Source of the DNA: Amylostereum areolatum
Taxonomy: Eukaryota > Basidiomycota > Agaricomycetes > Russulales > Stereaceae
Assembly (NCBI GenBank): GCA_012932865.1
Contig: SAXG01000032.1
Span: forward strand, 62,001-126,000
Length of the DNA: 64,000 nucleotides
Direction of reading: 5' to 3'
The position numbers and the translations under genes were made by a program. Shown piece after piece: positions 44,051-56,327 of the stretch. How positions within the stretch are numbered: position 1 is the stretch's first letter; each line of letters begins with the position of its first letter. A model generated the notes under the pieces. The model had not been told where the DNA came from. It did not search any database and saw nothing but the letters and a program-made list of their open reading frames with translations.

Positions 44051-47000
44051 TCACCCCTTCCTTAGATTCGACGTCCTCGTCGTAATCAGATCCAGCTTCT
44101 TCCTCCGATAGGAGTTCCCAACGATTGAGGCGTGCCGGTTTGGGGGCACCTGGATGTTCACGGTGGAAGTTGTCAATGCACTTCTTGGCATTCTGGAGAT
44201 TGGTGAGAGGCTCCCAAGTATTGTCATTGTCTGGGTAGCCTTTCCATTTGACGTGGTACTTGAAGCCGCGACCAACCTTCTTGAAGTCTATAATCTTTTC
44301 GACCTCATAGACTTCCTCTCCTTAGACTAACTCTGGGAGTGGAGGTGGAGGTGCTTTCTGATTGTCAAAGGCAGGACCATTGTGTGGGGATAGGAGGGAC
44401 TCGTTGAAGACCGGATGTTTTTGTGACCGGGATGCAGGGAGGCGAAGCTTGTAAGCCGATGCTCCGACTTTTTCCAGGATTTCGAAAGGACCGAAACACT
44501 TGTCATCTAGCTTTTGCATAGGACGTGCCGTTTTGATTACAGTTTGACCGTCTCTAGTCTTGGCTTCCAGCCAGACGAAGTCGCCAATTTTGTAATCTAT
44601 TGGTTCGTCCTTCTTGCGATCCTTTTGATCATCCTGTGCTGCCTTTAGCGCAGAGCGGGCTTCCTCGTAGATGTCTCATAGGTGTTGTGCAAACTTGTTT
44701 GCTGATGGGTTGTCTGTCTCGTGTCGAGGGTTTGTCCCCAGGTAGAGTTCCCGACCATAGTTGGCAAAGTTGGGAGACATCCCAATCGAACTATGGACCA
44801 TGTTGTTGAGCGCAGTCATGGCAAGTGGGAGGTAACGTGTCCAATTGTCCTGTTGTTGATTGACAAAGATGCGAAGGTAGTTTTCCATGGTCATGTTGGA
44901 GTGTTCGGTCTGTCCGTCCGTCTGAGGGTGATACACCATGGACGGGTTCCCTTCAATGGCTAACAGTTGGAACAATGCCGTGGTGAACTTGGAGACAAAC
45001 ACGCTGCCACGGTCGCTGACGATCTTTCTAGGAATTCCATGATGGGGGACCACCTCGCGTAGGTACTTGAAGGCGAGTTCGTCCTCCGTTAGGTCTTTGG
45101 TCGTGGCCCAGAATACAACCTGTTTGGTACCCATGCAGTTCACATTGCAGATGGCGTCACTTCCATCCGAGACTGGGAGCGGCATGACAAAGTTGATGGA
45201 TACATGCTCCCAAGGCGCTTGTGGCGGGTCATGTGGGTGGAGTGGAGCAGCAATGCGATCATGTCTAATCTTGGTACGTTGGCAGGTCTCACATCCTTCA
45301 ACATATTTTCGGACATCATCTCTAATGGCAGGCCACCAGTAGTTGCGTGTGATGAGCTCGTGGGTCTTGTATCGTCCTGGATGACCGACAAGCGGGCCGT
45401 CATAATGAGCTTGGATGATGTCTGCACGGAGTCCTTTGTCTCTTGGGACATAGAGTCTGTGTTGCCAGGTGACTTCTGTCTGCGTGTTCCAGCCATCCCT
45501 TCACTTTGAGTGCTAAGGCGCGTTCTACTGCATGGTCTCGGAGTAAGGTAGCCTCCTGAATCCACTCAATGAAGACATTGTCAGGTCCATTGGTTACGAT
45601 TCCTGCATGGTTGAGGGCGCGAAAGAGTTCTGGTTTCAGGAGGACGATGTTTTCATTGTCTTTCTCCCCTTCTCAAGGCCTGCTAGTCGGGAAATAGCAT
45701 TGGGTTTACCCATTGTTTTTCCAGGCTTGTGGAGTAGCGTACAATGATACTCTTGTAGCTCCGTTAACCACCGTGCTTGTCTTCGATTTAGCTTCTGTGC
45801 CTTGCAGAAGTACGTGAGATTGCGATGATCCGACCAGATTTCAAACTCCTGTTGTGCCCCCATGAGGTATTGTCTCCATTCCTCTAGCACCGTCATGATA
45901 GCCAGTAATTCCTTGTCATAAATCTCATAGTTCCTCTCAGCTTCGCTGAGGGACTTTGAGAGGAAGGCGACCGGGTGCCATTTGCCATTGTCCTGTTGTT
46001 GCGAAAGTACCGCGCCCGTGGCATAGTCAGAGGAGTCCGCCTCGACACGGAACTGTCCTTCATCTGTAGGGATTGCTAGAACTGGTTGCGATGTTATACG
46101 TCGCTTGAGTTCCTCAAACGCCTCCTGCTGCGGGGTGTCCCAGACCCATTCCGTCTTCCCTGTGAGCTTAGTCATTGGGTGAGCAATGCCACTGAAGTCC
46201 TTGATAAAGCGACGGTAGAAGTTGCAAAAGCCCAAAAACAATTGAAGTTGTTTCTTCGTTTTGGGGGCTGGCCAATTGGTGATTGCTGCAACCTTTGCTG
46301 GATCCATGCGAACCCTTCCTCCGCTGACAATCATGCCTAGGTATTCAATTTCTGCCTTCTCAAACTCGCACTTTTCTGGCTTCAGATAGAGTTTGTTCTC
46401 TCGCAGGATCCGGAGGACCTCCTTGACTATCCGATGATGTTCTTCTAGTGTATGCGTGAAGATGAGGATGTCGTCCAAATAGACGGCCATGACTCCTTGG
46501 TGGATCAAGTCTTTGAATAGGTCGTTCATCATGGCTTGGAACATTGACGGGGAGTTGGTGAGTCCAAAGAACATGACTGTAGGCTCGTAGAGCCCTTTGT
46601 TCGTGCGGAACACCGCTTTCCATTCGTCTCCTTCTTTAATCCGAACATTGTTGTACCCCCATCGGACATCGAGCTTGGTAAAGTGCCGTGCTCCCTTAAG
46701 CTTGTCAACCAACTCTTGGATGAGCAGGAGCGGGTAACGGTTCTTTATTGTCATTTCATTGAGCTTTTGATAGTCTTGCACAGGGCGTAACGAGCCGTCT
46801 TTTTTCTTGATGAAGAAGAATGGGGAGGCCATGGGTGATTTGGATGGCTGGATCCGACCAGATCTCAGGTTCTCTTCCAAAAAGGTGTCCAGTTGCTTCT
46901 GCTTGTCCAATGTGAGGGGGTAAACTTTGCAATCGACCGGTTTGAAGTTAGGAGTGAGTTCAATGGCGTGGTCCCATGGGCGTCGCTCAGGAAGTTTGTC

Positions 47001-47684
47001 GAAGTCGTCTTTGAATTCATGGTACACCGTTGGGACCCGCTCCGAGAAGGTCTGTTCCTTTTTCTTAGTGTGCTCCTCGATTGCAATGTCTGATGCATGG
47101 GTCCAGATGTGGTAGGTTGTCTTGTAACCATCCCAGTCAAAAGCGAACAGCTGCTCATCCTTTTCCGTGTGGACTGGCTCTTCCTCCTCTTCTTTGTCAT
47201 CATCAATATTGAGAAGGGGAGGGGGACGAGAGCAGCTTGTAGGGCATCGGTCAGATTCAATTGATCCTGATTTCCAGTCGATGTGAGGATTGTGCTTTTT
47301 CAGCCACTCATGTCCAATGAAGAGGTCTGTATCTCCTAGATTGGAGACCGCGAGGTCGATGTTCTCTTCATGGTCTTGAATGATTAGACGAAGCGTGACA
47401 TATTCCGTGATGGGACCTCCTGCGTTGAGCGTGCCATCTGCATTTCGTACTGGGATTGGGCGAGCAGTCTATCGCGTGGGGATGAGATTTTCCTGCATGA
47501 ACTTCATGTTAATATACGAGCCAGTGCAACCACTGTCCAGGAGTGTGTGAGCTTTGACAATGCGCTTGGAATCTACCACAAGTTGTGTGGGAATGACCGT
47601 TTGTTCCTTAGCGCTTGAGGAGTGTATGAACTGCATGGGAGTGGCAAGCTCTAGTAGAGCTTGGCATGCTAATTCATCTTCCAT
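44051..47684 (-). pseudogene. pol: pol of element D: protease, RT, RNase H, integrase, chromodomain
   Basis: Protease: AHTLLDSGCTGSYIN, followed by a TAG after PTR and then TARPIPVRNADGTLN and LFIGHEWLKKHNPHIDW. RT (frame 45636-47027): FFFIKKKDGSLRPVQDY, KLDVRWGYNNVRI and an intact MAVYLDDILIF. RNase [42 protein letters not shown]. Integrase: CETCQRTKI, ISN-like first block with the expected Asp region less clear (VSINFVMPLPVSDGSD), VSDRGSVFVSK and TDGQTEHSNMTMENYLR. GPF module (KCFGPFEILEKVGASAYKLRL), a TAA, and a chromodomain (YHVKWKGYPDNDNTWEPL). The first integrase Asp looks replaced by Asn (S-I-N-F against T-x-D-F in B and C). Several stops make it non-functional. Confidence 0.8.
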
Positions 47685-47889
47685 GCCAGTTATCTCCTCG
47701 ATGGCTTCATAAGTAGCCTCGTCCCGGCGTCGAGGGTGTGTCCAGATGCGAAGGATTGCAATTGCACTTTCGGGTTTGTCTTCCCTTAAGCGACGAAGTG
47801 TCTATTGAGCCGTTCCAGGTGCCATATAACATGATTTGGGCGCCGTGCCCCTTCCATCGCACGGTGTTGTCCCTGACTTCACAGGGTCC

Positions 47890-47990
47890 ATATCCAACAC
47901 CGAGTCCGTATCCAAAGCCATATCCAAAACTGAAGCCAAAACCGAAGCCATATCCAAAGCCAAAGGCTCACAAATCGAAGCCTGAGTATC
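47890..47990 (-). repeat. Short tandem repeat coding Gly/Phe/Tyr-rich stretch in element D
   Basis: CCAAAGCCATAT / CCGAAGCCAAAA-type 12-bp units. On the minus strand they read as FGYGFGFGFSFGYGFGYG, lying between the gag frame and the protease frame. It may be part of the gag-pol linker. Confidence 0.6.
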
Positions 47991-48187
47991 TAAAATAACA
48001 ACGGGACACGTGCCCGTACCGATAGAGTACGTAAGAGAAGTCATAATGGGGATATCCCCCGTAGTAGTACAGTCCGAATCAACAATGCGCATATGCAAAC
48101 GAGAACCAGGCCACCGAGGCGCAACAAAACCAGACGAGCAAGAAACAGAAACTTGGGCTTCAGATGCCGTGTACATCGTCAGCCCCC

Positions 48188-49642
48188 TCAAAAACCCTCC
48201 TTCTTTTCCTCCACCTTCGGCTGAGCTTGAAGCGCGTCCATCACGCTTTTCCGATCTTCGGCCGACAGGCTCCTAGCCCAGGCAGTGGGTGTCTCGAACG
48301 TCTGTGTTCGAGCCTCCCGCTTTGGTGGTTCAGTATACCAGTCCCTCCCCCACATGTCTCGGATGTTCTTGATGTCCACCCTGCAGTCCCGCACCTGGTG
48401 GCCATTCTGTCCACAGCGGAAGCATCGGCCCTTGATGTTGACATGGTTGACGTCCATCGGCTGTCCTTTGCCACCGTGTACCGTGCCAGTTCCGTCGCGG
48501 CGCCATGGGACCTGTCCCCCTTGCTGCCCATTGGACGACCCTTGTCCTTTGGGTTTTTGGTTCTGTGCGGGGCCGCTGCGTTGAGTTTTCAGGTCCTCCC
48601 GCTCCTGTCGCAGTCCATCAATCAGAATGATGCGCTCCTTGAGGTCCTCATATTTCTGAGGGACGTGACTGCTGTCATAGATGGAGTCAATGGTCCAGTA
48701 GTAGATGTTGTGCTTAAGCAGCTGCATGAGGTGGATGGGGTCCTGCACCGTGGAGTACCCAGCCTTCCTTGCCAGTTGTTCAAACCTGGCAAAGTATTCA
48801 TGGGTGGTGGTACCCTTCTTCTGTTTGAACCCATCCAGTTCGACCGCGGCACGGTGCTGCTCATTGACGTCGGTGAAGGCGCCTTTGAGCGCCTTGTGGA
48901 AGTCCACCCAGGCAACCATGGCTCCATTGGCTAGGTGCACATCCTCGTACTCGGCCTTCCAGGTGCGTGCTGCCTCCCCTGTCATGTAGGTGAGGATGAA
49001 GAGTACTTTGTCCTTGTCCGTCACGAGGTCATCCTCGGCGGCTCGCATGTACTCCTCGCATGACCGCATCCAGTCGTTGAAGTCCCCTCGTTTCCTAGAG
49101 AAGCCTTCAGGAGTTTTCACGTGGACCTTCTTTCAAGGGGATCTGGCGGCGGCGGCGGCTGGGGCACTAACAGTGACCGCAGGGGGGTTGACGGTGATGG
49201 GGGGGGCAGTGACGTTGACGGTGGGGGGTGGCAGGTTGAGGGCGGCAACAAGCATGGCAGGGATGGCAACCTATTGGCCATTTACTTCCATGGGCCATGC
49301 ATTGTCAGTGCCGTTATTCATGTGTTGGATGGGAGAGCCAGTTTGGCTGATGACGATGTTCCATGTTCCACCAATTTCAGTGCAGTTGGAAAGTTCGGTG
49401 GGGAGGGGGGGTTGGGGGTCAGTGCGGACCCACTGGGCAGCCATGACTGGTTCGTCGAGGTCAGAGAGGTCTTCATCAGTGATAGATGGTAGGACAGAGG
49501 CGGCGATGAGGTTGAAGTCAGCTTCAGTGAGGTCAGGTTGGTCTCCGTTGGTGAAGTACCAGATAATGCCACTGAGTTCAGTGGTTATAAAGGCGACTTC
49601 TCGGGTGCTGTCTCCGAGTCGAGCAGTCAAGACATTGTTCAT
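48188..49642 (-). pseudogene. gag: gag of element D with two in-frame stops
   Basis: One frame from MNNVLTARLGDSTREVAF (49642) to the stop at 48188, broken by TAG at 49271 and TGA at about 49136. The capsid-like part reads WMRSCEEYMRAAEDDLVTDK, ARTWKAEYEDV, WVDFHKALKGAFTD, HEYFARFEQLARKAGY. The zinc knuckle is CFRCGQNGHQVRDC. The piece downstream of the second stop is open for 310 codons. Structural protein of the retrotransposon particle. Confidence 0.78.
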
Positions 49643-50480
49643 CTTCTTGAGTGACGCCTAGTAGGAGGGAGAAGATGCAGGCAGTTATCGAGGGTGTGTC
49701 AGAGCCTGTTTCTGAGCTGGAGTCAGAACCGTTGAGTCTGAACGAGGGAATGCTTATAAGTGGGTGAGGTCAATGACCTCTGGCTCTGATGTTGATTCAG
49801 GGGTGTTGCCTGGTGTAAGGAGGCGGTGGGTGGTCGAGTGTCAACAGGTATTTTCTCGCTGGGCACGTAGAAGGATTTTGAGGGTTGCTTGAGTCTGTAG
49901 CGGTAGGTGATGTACGGGCGGAAGTGGTCGTAGCGGCTTCCGGTTCCTTGTTCTCTTATTTTGAGACAATGAAATGGACGTCTATGATGGAGTCTTCGAG
50001 TTCTTTCATGCCAAGGGCGACCTTCCAATTGTGCCAGGCCCAGGGTCTTTGGACTCGTTGATGAGGGGAGATGATAGCGTCGTCGCTGATAGGGATGAAT
50101 TCTTGTACTCTACGCGTCAATCTTCCATGCACGAGCCCCCAGCCGAAATGTTACTTGTGCGGCAAGGGAAGATTTTGTCGAGGGAAGGTGGTTCTGTTAC
50201 GAGATCGCAAGATGCTCTGCCTCAGTCTTCTCGACCTGTTGGCTGTCTCTTCATCTAGAGGACACAAGCCCAAAGACTTCCTAAACCACTTTCTTTCACC
50301 GCTTTTTGTTTCCTACACCAAAGGTGCACCTTCTACTGTCATCTCTGAGCCTTAAACTCCTGGTGTTGGAGAGTCTCAAGTAGGTGTAATGTTTCGGGGA
50401 AAACATCAAGCCAGCACCGGTATACGTGGGCACGACCACAATGTCAGGGTAACGAGTCGCGTACTCTGGGTGCAACGGTC

Positions 50481-51136
50481 TAGGGTGTAGAGCTCTTCAC
50501 GAGTGCACTCTTACAGGTACCTGCAACCTTGAGACAGGTACCTGTGGCTCCAGATCTTATACTCCCACTCTCACGAGTATCAGGCACACAGGTACCTGTG
50601 GCACGGATACTCCACTTGCGGATACACAGGTATGACAAGTTACTGTTGTTCCTGGAAAATATGATATAAACGGCAGCGGGGGCCTTCTGGACTCACCTTG
50701 GAAGCTCTGTTAGCATATTGACACTCCATTTTGAAGGTGAGGATAATGCCAGTAACATTTGGGTACAGGTAAACATGCATCAGGTTATGATACAGTGTAC
50801 CACTACGGCTTTCAATCATATATGTGAGGAGAGGAGAGGAAAGGGTGAGAAAGGAGCCACAATGGAAACAACAGTACATAGGATCTGCAAGAGATAATGC
50901 TTATACCAATCAATAGCTATTATTTGTAATTATATCAAGATCAACCCTGCCAAAGTATGACAGGTATTTGACAGATACTTGCACCAGGTAACCTGTGAGC
51001 TCAAAAGTCATACTGCACTCTCACGAGTATCAGGCAACGAGTACTCGTATCCGTGGATGGCAATACCCACGGATGTGCCTACAGGTACTCATACAGGTAC
51101 TCACGAGTAAGCCACTCGTGAAGCTCTACTAGGGTG
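50481..51136. mobile_element. Candidate MITE with TIRs and CAGGTACCTG-type repeats
   Basis: The left end has TGTAGAGCTCTTCACGAGTG (50486-50505); the right end, reverse complemented, has AGTAGAGCTTCACGAGTG (51113-51130), the same with a 2-nt gap. Inside, ACAGGTACCTG and CACGAGTATCAGGCA words recur near both ends. No coding potential; no target duplication could be fixed. Confidence 0.45.
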
Positions 51137-51242
51137 GATGGGGGAAGAACAAGGTCAGTATTAGACGGGTACTAATACTACTACGCTACAGTACGTAGGA
51201 CGGTCGTAGGGTGGTGCAAAGAGGAAACAGATCTCGAGCTTA

Positions 51243-52275
51243 TGTCAGCAATGACTAGTGCGACAGCACCAAGTTACGACACAGCTGACTAGAAGATGAG
51301 GACGACGGAGGGGAGCCGATCCAGACACGGCGACAGAAAAGGGAAAGCAAGCAAAGTTGGNNNNNNNNNNNNNNNNNNNNNNNNNGTCTCGTGAGAAGGT
51401 AGCCTCCTGAATCCCTCAATGAGACATTGTCAGGTCCATGGTTTAATTCCTGCATGGTTGAGGGCGCGAAAGAGTTCTGGTTTCAGGAGGACATGTTTTC
51501 ATTGTCTTTCTCCCCCTTCTCAAGGCCGCTAGTCGGGAAATAGCATGGTTTACCCATTGTTTTCAGGCTTGTGGAGTAGCGTACAATGATACTCTTGTAG
51601 CTCCGTTAACCACGTGTGTCTCGATTTAGCTTCTGTGCCTTGCGAAGTACGTGAGATTGCGATGATCCGACCAGATTTCAAACTCCGTGTGCCCCCATGA
51701 GGTATTGTCTCCATTCCTCTAGCCCGTCATGATAGCCAGTAATTCCTTGTCATAAATCTCATAGTTCCTCTCAGCTTCGCGTGAGGGACTTTGAGAGGAA
51801 GGCGACCGGGTGCCATTTGCCATTGTCCTGTTGTTGCGAAAGTACCGCGCCCGTGGCATAGTCAGAGGAGTCCGCCTCGACACGGAATGTCCTCTCTGTA
51901 GGGATTGCTAGAACTGGTGCGATGTTATACGTCGCTTGAGTTCCTCAAAAGCCTCCTGCTGCGGGGTGTCCCAGACCCATTCCGTCTTCCCTGTGAGCTT
52001 AGTCATTGGGTGAGCAATGCCACTGAAGTCCTTGATAAAGCGACGGTTGAAGTTGCAAAAGCCCAAAAAATTGAAGTTGTTTCTTCGTTTTTGGGGCTGG
52101 CCAATTGGTGATTGCCGCACCTTTGCTGGATCCATGCGAACCCTTCCTCCGCCGACAATCATGCCCAGGTATTCATTTCTGCCTTCTCAAACTCGCACTT
52201 TTCTGGCTTCAGATAGGTTGTTTCTCTCGCAGGATCCGAGGACCTCCTGACTATCCGACAATGTTCTCTCAGCGT
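51243..52275 (-). mobile_element. Second fragment of element D across an assembly gap
   Basis: 51243-51360 repeats the outer LTR part (43593 onward). After 25 N, 51386-52275 repeats the RT/RNase H region (about 45535-46440), so about 1.8 kb of the family's sequence is missing at the gap. The right part differs from its copy almost only by 1-3 nt deletions and a few insertions. It ends near 52275, where unrelated sequence begins. Confidence 0.8.
51361..51385. other. Assembly gap (25 N)
   Basis: A run of exactly 25 N, a placeholder length. True size is unknown. Confidence 0.99.
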
Positions 52276-52648
52276 ATGTGCGACCGGCACCATGGTGCGC
52301 ACGACCTGTTAAGAACTTCGCAATCCTTGCGTTCGGTACGTACTTTGTCCCTCTAGCTAATCGACCATGCCCGCCGCTGCCTGATACGCATGCCCTCACT
52401 GCCCGAACAGCTGACAACCCCGCGGACGCAAGATGCACTGTGACCGTGTTCACCCTGGCCTCCTCACCTTCCCCCGTCCCCGTCCCTCAGCCCTGAGCCT
52501 GTCAAACCCTCCACCCCACTGAACTCCCCCCCACCTCAAAACGCCTCCCTGGTCTCGGAACCGAGCCCCATGGGACGGTGGCCCTCCCAGCTGCCACAGT
52601 CCACCATCCTATCTCGACGGTAGGTTTCTTGCCCTGGCCAACCGTTTA

Positions 52649-55578
52649 TTGCTCATCAATTGCTTCATAGGACGTCCTGCGACGGAAAATGGTATCTACC
52701 TGCCCGACGGAAACACCCTGCCTCCGCGCAACCCTGGCCCTGGTCCCGACTGGGCCCGTTTCAAGACCGACCCACATTCCAGCTCGCAGACTTTCTCTTC
52801 CGGGAGAGCAGATGTCTGCCGGCAAGCTTGACCACTTGTTTGCCTCTGGGGAGAGAACGGCATGCGGAAGACGCCCCTTTCGCAGCCCACAAGGAGCTCT
52901 ACAAGACTATCGACCACATACTCACGGCGACGCACGTGGCGCTCCTTCAAGACGGCCTAAACGGGCGGAAATTGCCCCGAAAGCCCCCTCCTGAAGACGC
53001 GTGAGCTCGAGGGTGGTTGCGACCCGGATGCGTCCTGACCAACATCCTCGACAACCCGGAGTTCAAGTTCGCTTCGATGCCGCGCCCTTATCACTACGAT
53101 TGCCGACGTGCAACGGCGGCGGTGGACAAACTTCATGACGGGCATTTCGCATGGCGCAATCAGTACGTACTTATCGCACCACCCACTTCCGCCCTTGACG
53201 GCCTTCATGCAGGACAAGATAACGAGGACGACGAGACCACGCGGGTGCGATGTACAGTGCATCATCCTCGGCAGCGACAAGACCACGGTTATCTGTGGCC
53301 ACGGGCAGCGTTAGAGTACCACCCGTTGTACATTTCCATCGGCATCTTCACAACGCGCGTGGCCGTGCACATCGCACGCTCCATCCCTCGGTTCCTCGCT
53401 ATACCTACATGTATGTCGCGTACGACTTGCTCGATTGTAAACCTAATGTGATCTCCTGCCAGCGGATCGACGCGAGGAAACGATGCTGAGTTTCGCGCCT
53501 TCAAGCGGCAGCTAATGCACTCGTCGATCAGCGCCATCCTTCAGTCCATCCGTGGCCACATGACCACCCCCGTCGTTCGCAGGTGCCCGGACGGACACTT
53601 CCGTGTGTATCTTCGACATCGGACCCTTCATCGCGGACTACCCTGAGCAGTGCGATCTAGCAGGATTGTCCAAGGTTGGTGCTTAGGTGAGCTCAAATGC
53701 TTGTGTTGCCTACGGTAAGCTCACCACTGGAAAGATGTGATGATGCACCCAGACGACCTCGACGGGCCGGGTGACCGCGCAACGGTGACTGGACGGATTT
53801 ATGGTATCGGAGTACGAGATTGGGATCTACGGCTCAACTGGGGATTGATGGCAACACACTGTGGTGGTCTACGCCCGTCGTTCAGGGCTTCATTTCTGAC
53901 CACGCGTCAGACCTTTCCACAAACGATTTCCCCCGCGCCAAACATACACCGATGTTACCCCCGACCCCTCTCCCATCAGCTTATCCAAGGGCTGTTTCAA
54001 GGACCACCTTGTCGATGGGTTGGCAAGTATCTCTTGCAGACGCACGGGAAGCAACGCTGCTGACCTGTACATGGATGACATAGACCGCCGGTAGTGCCTT
54101 GGCCACACTTACTTGATGAAACCGCTAAACCTCGTGGAACCCCCAGTTAGCCGCTGTTCCCGCCTTCCCTGGCCTGCGGCGATTCCCCGACGGCCGCCGC
54201 TTCAAACAATGGACGGGGACGATTCGAAAAGGCTTGATGAAGGTATGTCTTCCCCACCCTTGTCCTGCACCTCACTGACATTCTGATCACAGATCACATA
54301 CCAGCCATGTCGACTACGTCCGCCGACATGGTTCGCGCCATTTCGCCAATGCTCGACTTCTATTACCTCGTCCGCCGCCCCGATATCAACGAGGACAACC
54401 CTCGATGCCTCAAGGAGCCCTGGCCCCTTCCACCTCTACCGGGAGATCTTTCCGCCACACGGGTGTTCGCGGCGCTCGTGGCTTCAACCTCCCCCCGCAG
54501 CATGCCATGTCACACTACCTGGTTCTCACCCAGAGACTTCGGTGTGTGGTTGAAGATGGCCATTGCTCGTAGCATCACGGAGTCCCGTCACATCAGCGCC
54601 GTCAAAGAGCCGTGGCCCGTTCTAATCGTACGAGGCTTAGGTCAAATGCTCACAATCAACAGAGGCTCGACAAACTGGACGCCGCTGTGCTGATTTGTGG
54701 GACCGTGGCTTGCTCCCCGAGAATCGGCGTCTCCCACCAACTTTCCTGCCGCTCCCGCCAGCCGACACCTCAAGTGCACGTCCCACCGAAAAGAAGCTAT
54801 TGAGCTCAGGAGTTGCACGAACAGATACATGCTGATTGTACAGGATGCAGAAGCGCTGATGGTGTTGTCAAACTGACATTAGCTGCCCAAGCGTTGCAGG
54901 TGCGTGACCAGCTCTGTAACACTGCTCACTTCTCACTCCTTCCTCCAGCACGTGATCGCCGCATAATGACGAATGTTGCGCAAGTGATCAATCATCCAAA
55001 ATCTCGTGATTTTACTCGCCGCCTTCTGTTTCAACAGCTCCCCCCCATTGATCCTCTCCCACCCGACAACAACCTCCAGGAAGACCCTGACGCATCCGTG
55101 TCTTCCAATACGTCACGCTACTTCCATCCCCTAGAGATGTCTCCGGTCTGGAAGGCATTGCACACGAGATATCCGTTCCACACCTCAGTGGCACAGGTCC
55201 GGTCCGCGAGAGACACAATCTACATCGTTCGAAGACGAGACTCTCCCAGGGATGCCGGCATGGCCATCACGCGTGTCAACTTTTTTTCTTGTTCCGTCAC
55301 TATGGGACCGTCTACCCGTGCGCGCTGCTCGACCACTTCAACGTGTAGGGACGGGTCCCGACTCCTGTAACGGGGATGTGGAAGGTTGTCCACCCAGAGG
55401 ACAAAACCTGGCCGCCTGCAGACCGTCGAAACACCTTGACACTGTCCTGCGCGCCGCACACTCATCCCCCACTTTGGTGCTGGGTTTGTTCGCCCGATTA
55501 CTGGCCACATTCCCTTACCTGGACGCGTTCAATACTTACTACGTTAATAAGTACGCGGACCATCACTCCATCAAATAG
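52649..55578 (+). pseudogene. Decayed Plavaka-type (CACTA/KDZ-like) transposase
   Basis: Pieces in all three plus frames follow the order I recall for Plavaka transposases of mushrooms: TENGIYLPDGNTLPPRNPGP; FAAHKELYKTIDHI; NPEFKFASMPRPYHYD; CIILGSDKTTV; EYHPLYISIG; DAEFRAFKRQLMHSSI, SAILQSIRGHMTTP, RRCPDGHFR, DYPEQCDLAGL; HPDDLDGPGDR; WVGKYLLQTHGK; ADMVRAISPMLDFYYLVRR; SITESRHISAVKEPW; LGQMLTINRG; and finally YVNKYADHHSIK. The element would move by cut and paste. Frame changes every 50-150 codons and scattered stops show a long-dead copy. Recognition is from memory of the family, not from a search; TIRs were not found. Confidence 0.6.
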
Positions 55579-56327
55579 CGTACTAGAGTGGACTTGTTAT
55601 TGCTTCCTTACTTAACGATTTTTGTTATAGGACTTCATTTGATAAGCTACAGTATGAAATCGGGATCGCCCTCGGAGCTCACTTAGGTCTGAATAGGTCA
55701 TCGCCGAGACTATCAGATCCCCACGACTCGCCAACACGACGCGGCACGCGATAGGCCGGCAAAGGCCGGTTAGGTGGCCAGAGGTCGAAATAGGTGAGGT
55801 GCACTTTTCCTGATGTTGCTTTAAGCGTCTTGAAATTAGAGATGCGCAAAGCTCGCTCTGCGCCCCCCTTCCCACATACAAATTGGGAGCCAATCGACTG
55901 CTTTGAATCTATCTCTGCTTTCCCATCTCTGCGACCCATGACCTGCTGCTCTACTTCTCCATGAGCCAATGAATTGTTTTGAATCTATCGCTCTCCTTGA
56001 TCTCTCCGCCTCGTAACTGGTCGACATGCTTCCCATCGTAGTATCTGGTCTGATGGAATATTCCCTCGACCTCCTAAAGGTGTCGCTAGATGCTAGATTC
56101 ACCGATACGTGCACATTGACGCTCTGCGCCGGAGGGTCGAGACTCAATGTCTCGACTGAGTATACTCACTAATCTATTGTTCACATCGGTTATCGCAATC
56201 GTCAAACAACGAGCACTGTTGATGGAATTGTTAGACTTTGAAAGGACGGTCCGGGCGTCAGGCGCATTACAGAGGCGTGAGGACAATATTTGGGCCACAT
56301 GAGGTGAACGGGAATCGCGACGCCGAA
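55579..56327. other. No recognised gene; short internal duplication
   Basis: GCCAATCGACTGCTTTGAATCTATC (55890-55914, quoted in parts: GCCAATCGACTG, CTTTGAATCTATC) recurs in altered form at 55966-55990 (GCCAATGAATTG, TTTTGAATCTATC). Otherwise nothing recognisable. Confidence 0.35.

Larger units (their letters stand above)
43593..50340 (-). mobile_element. Ty3/gypsy chromovirus D, 5' LTR not found
   Basis: A second family: LTR TGTCATGAAC...CTGACA (43593-44050), chromodomain pol and gag with a zinc knuckle. No 5' LTR is found upstream of gag, and the right border is uncertain; protein-like minus-strand sequence (HFRPYITYRYRLKQPSKSFY) reaches to about 49950. A second, partial copy with the same LTR lies at 51243-52275, so the 5' end may have been lost in a rearrangement or a misassembly around the N gap. 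Confidence 0.75.
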
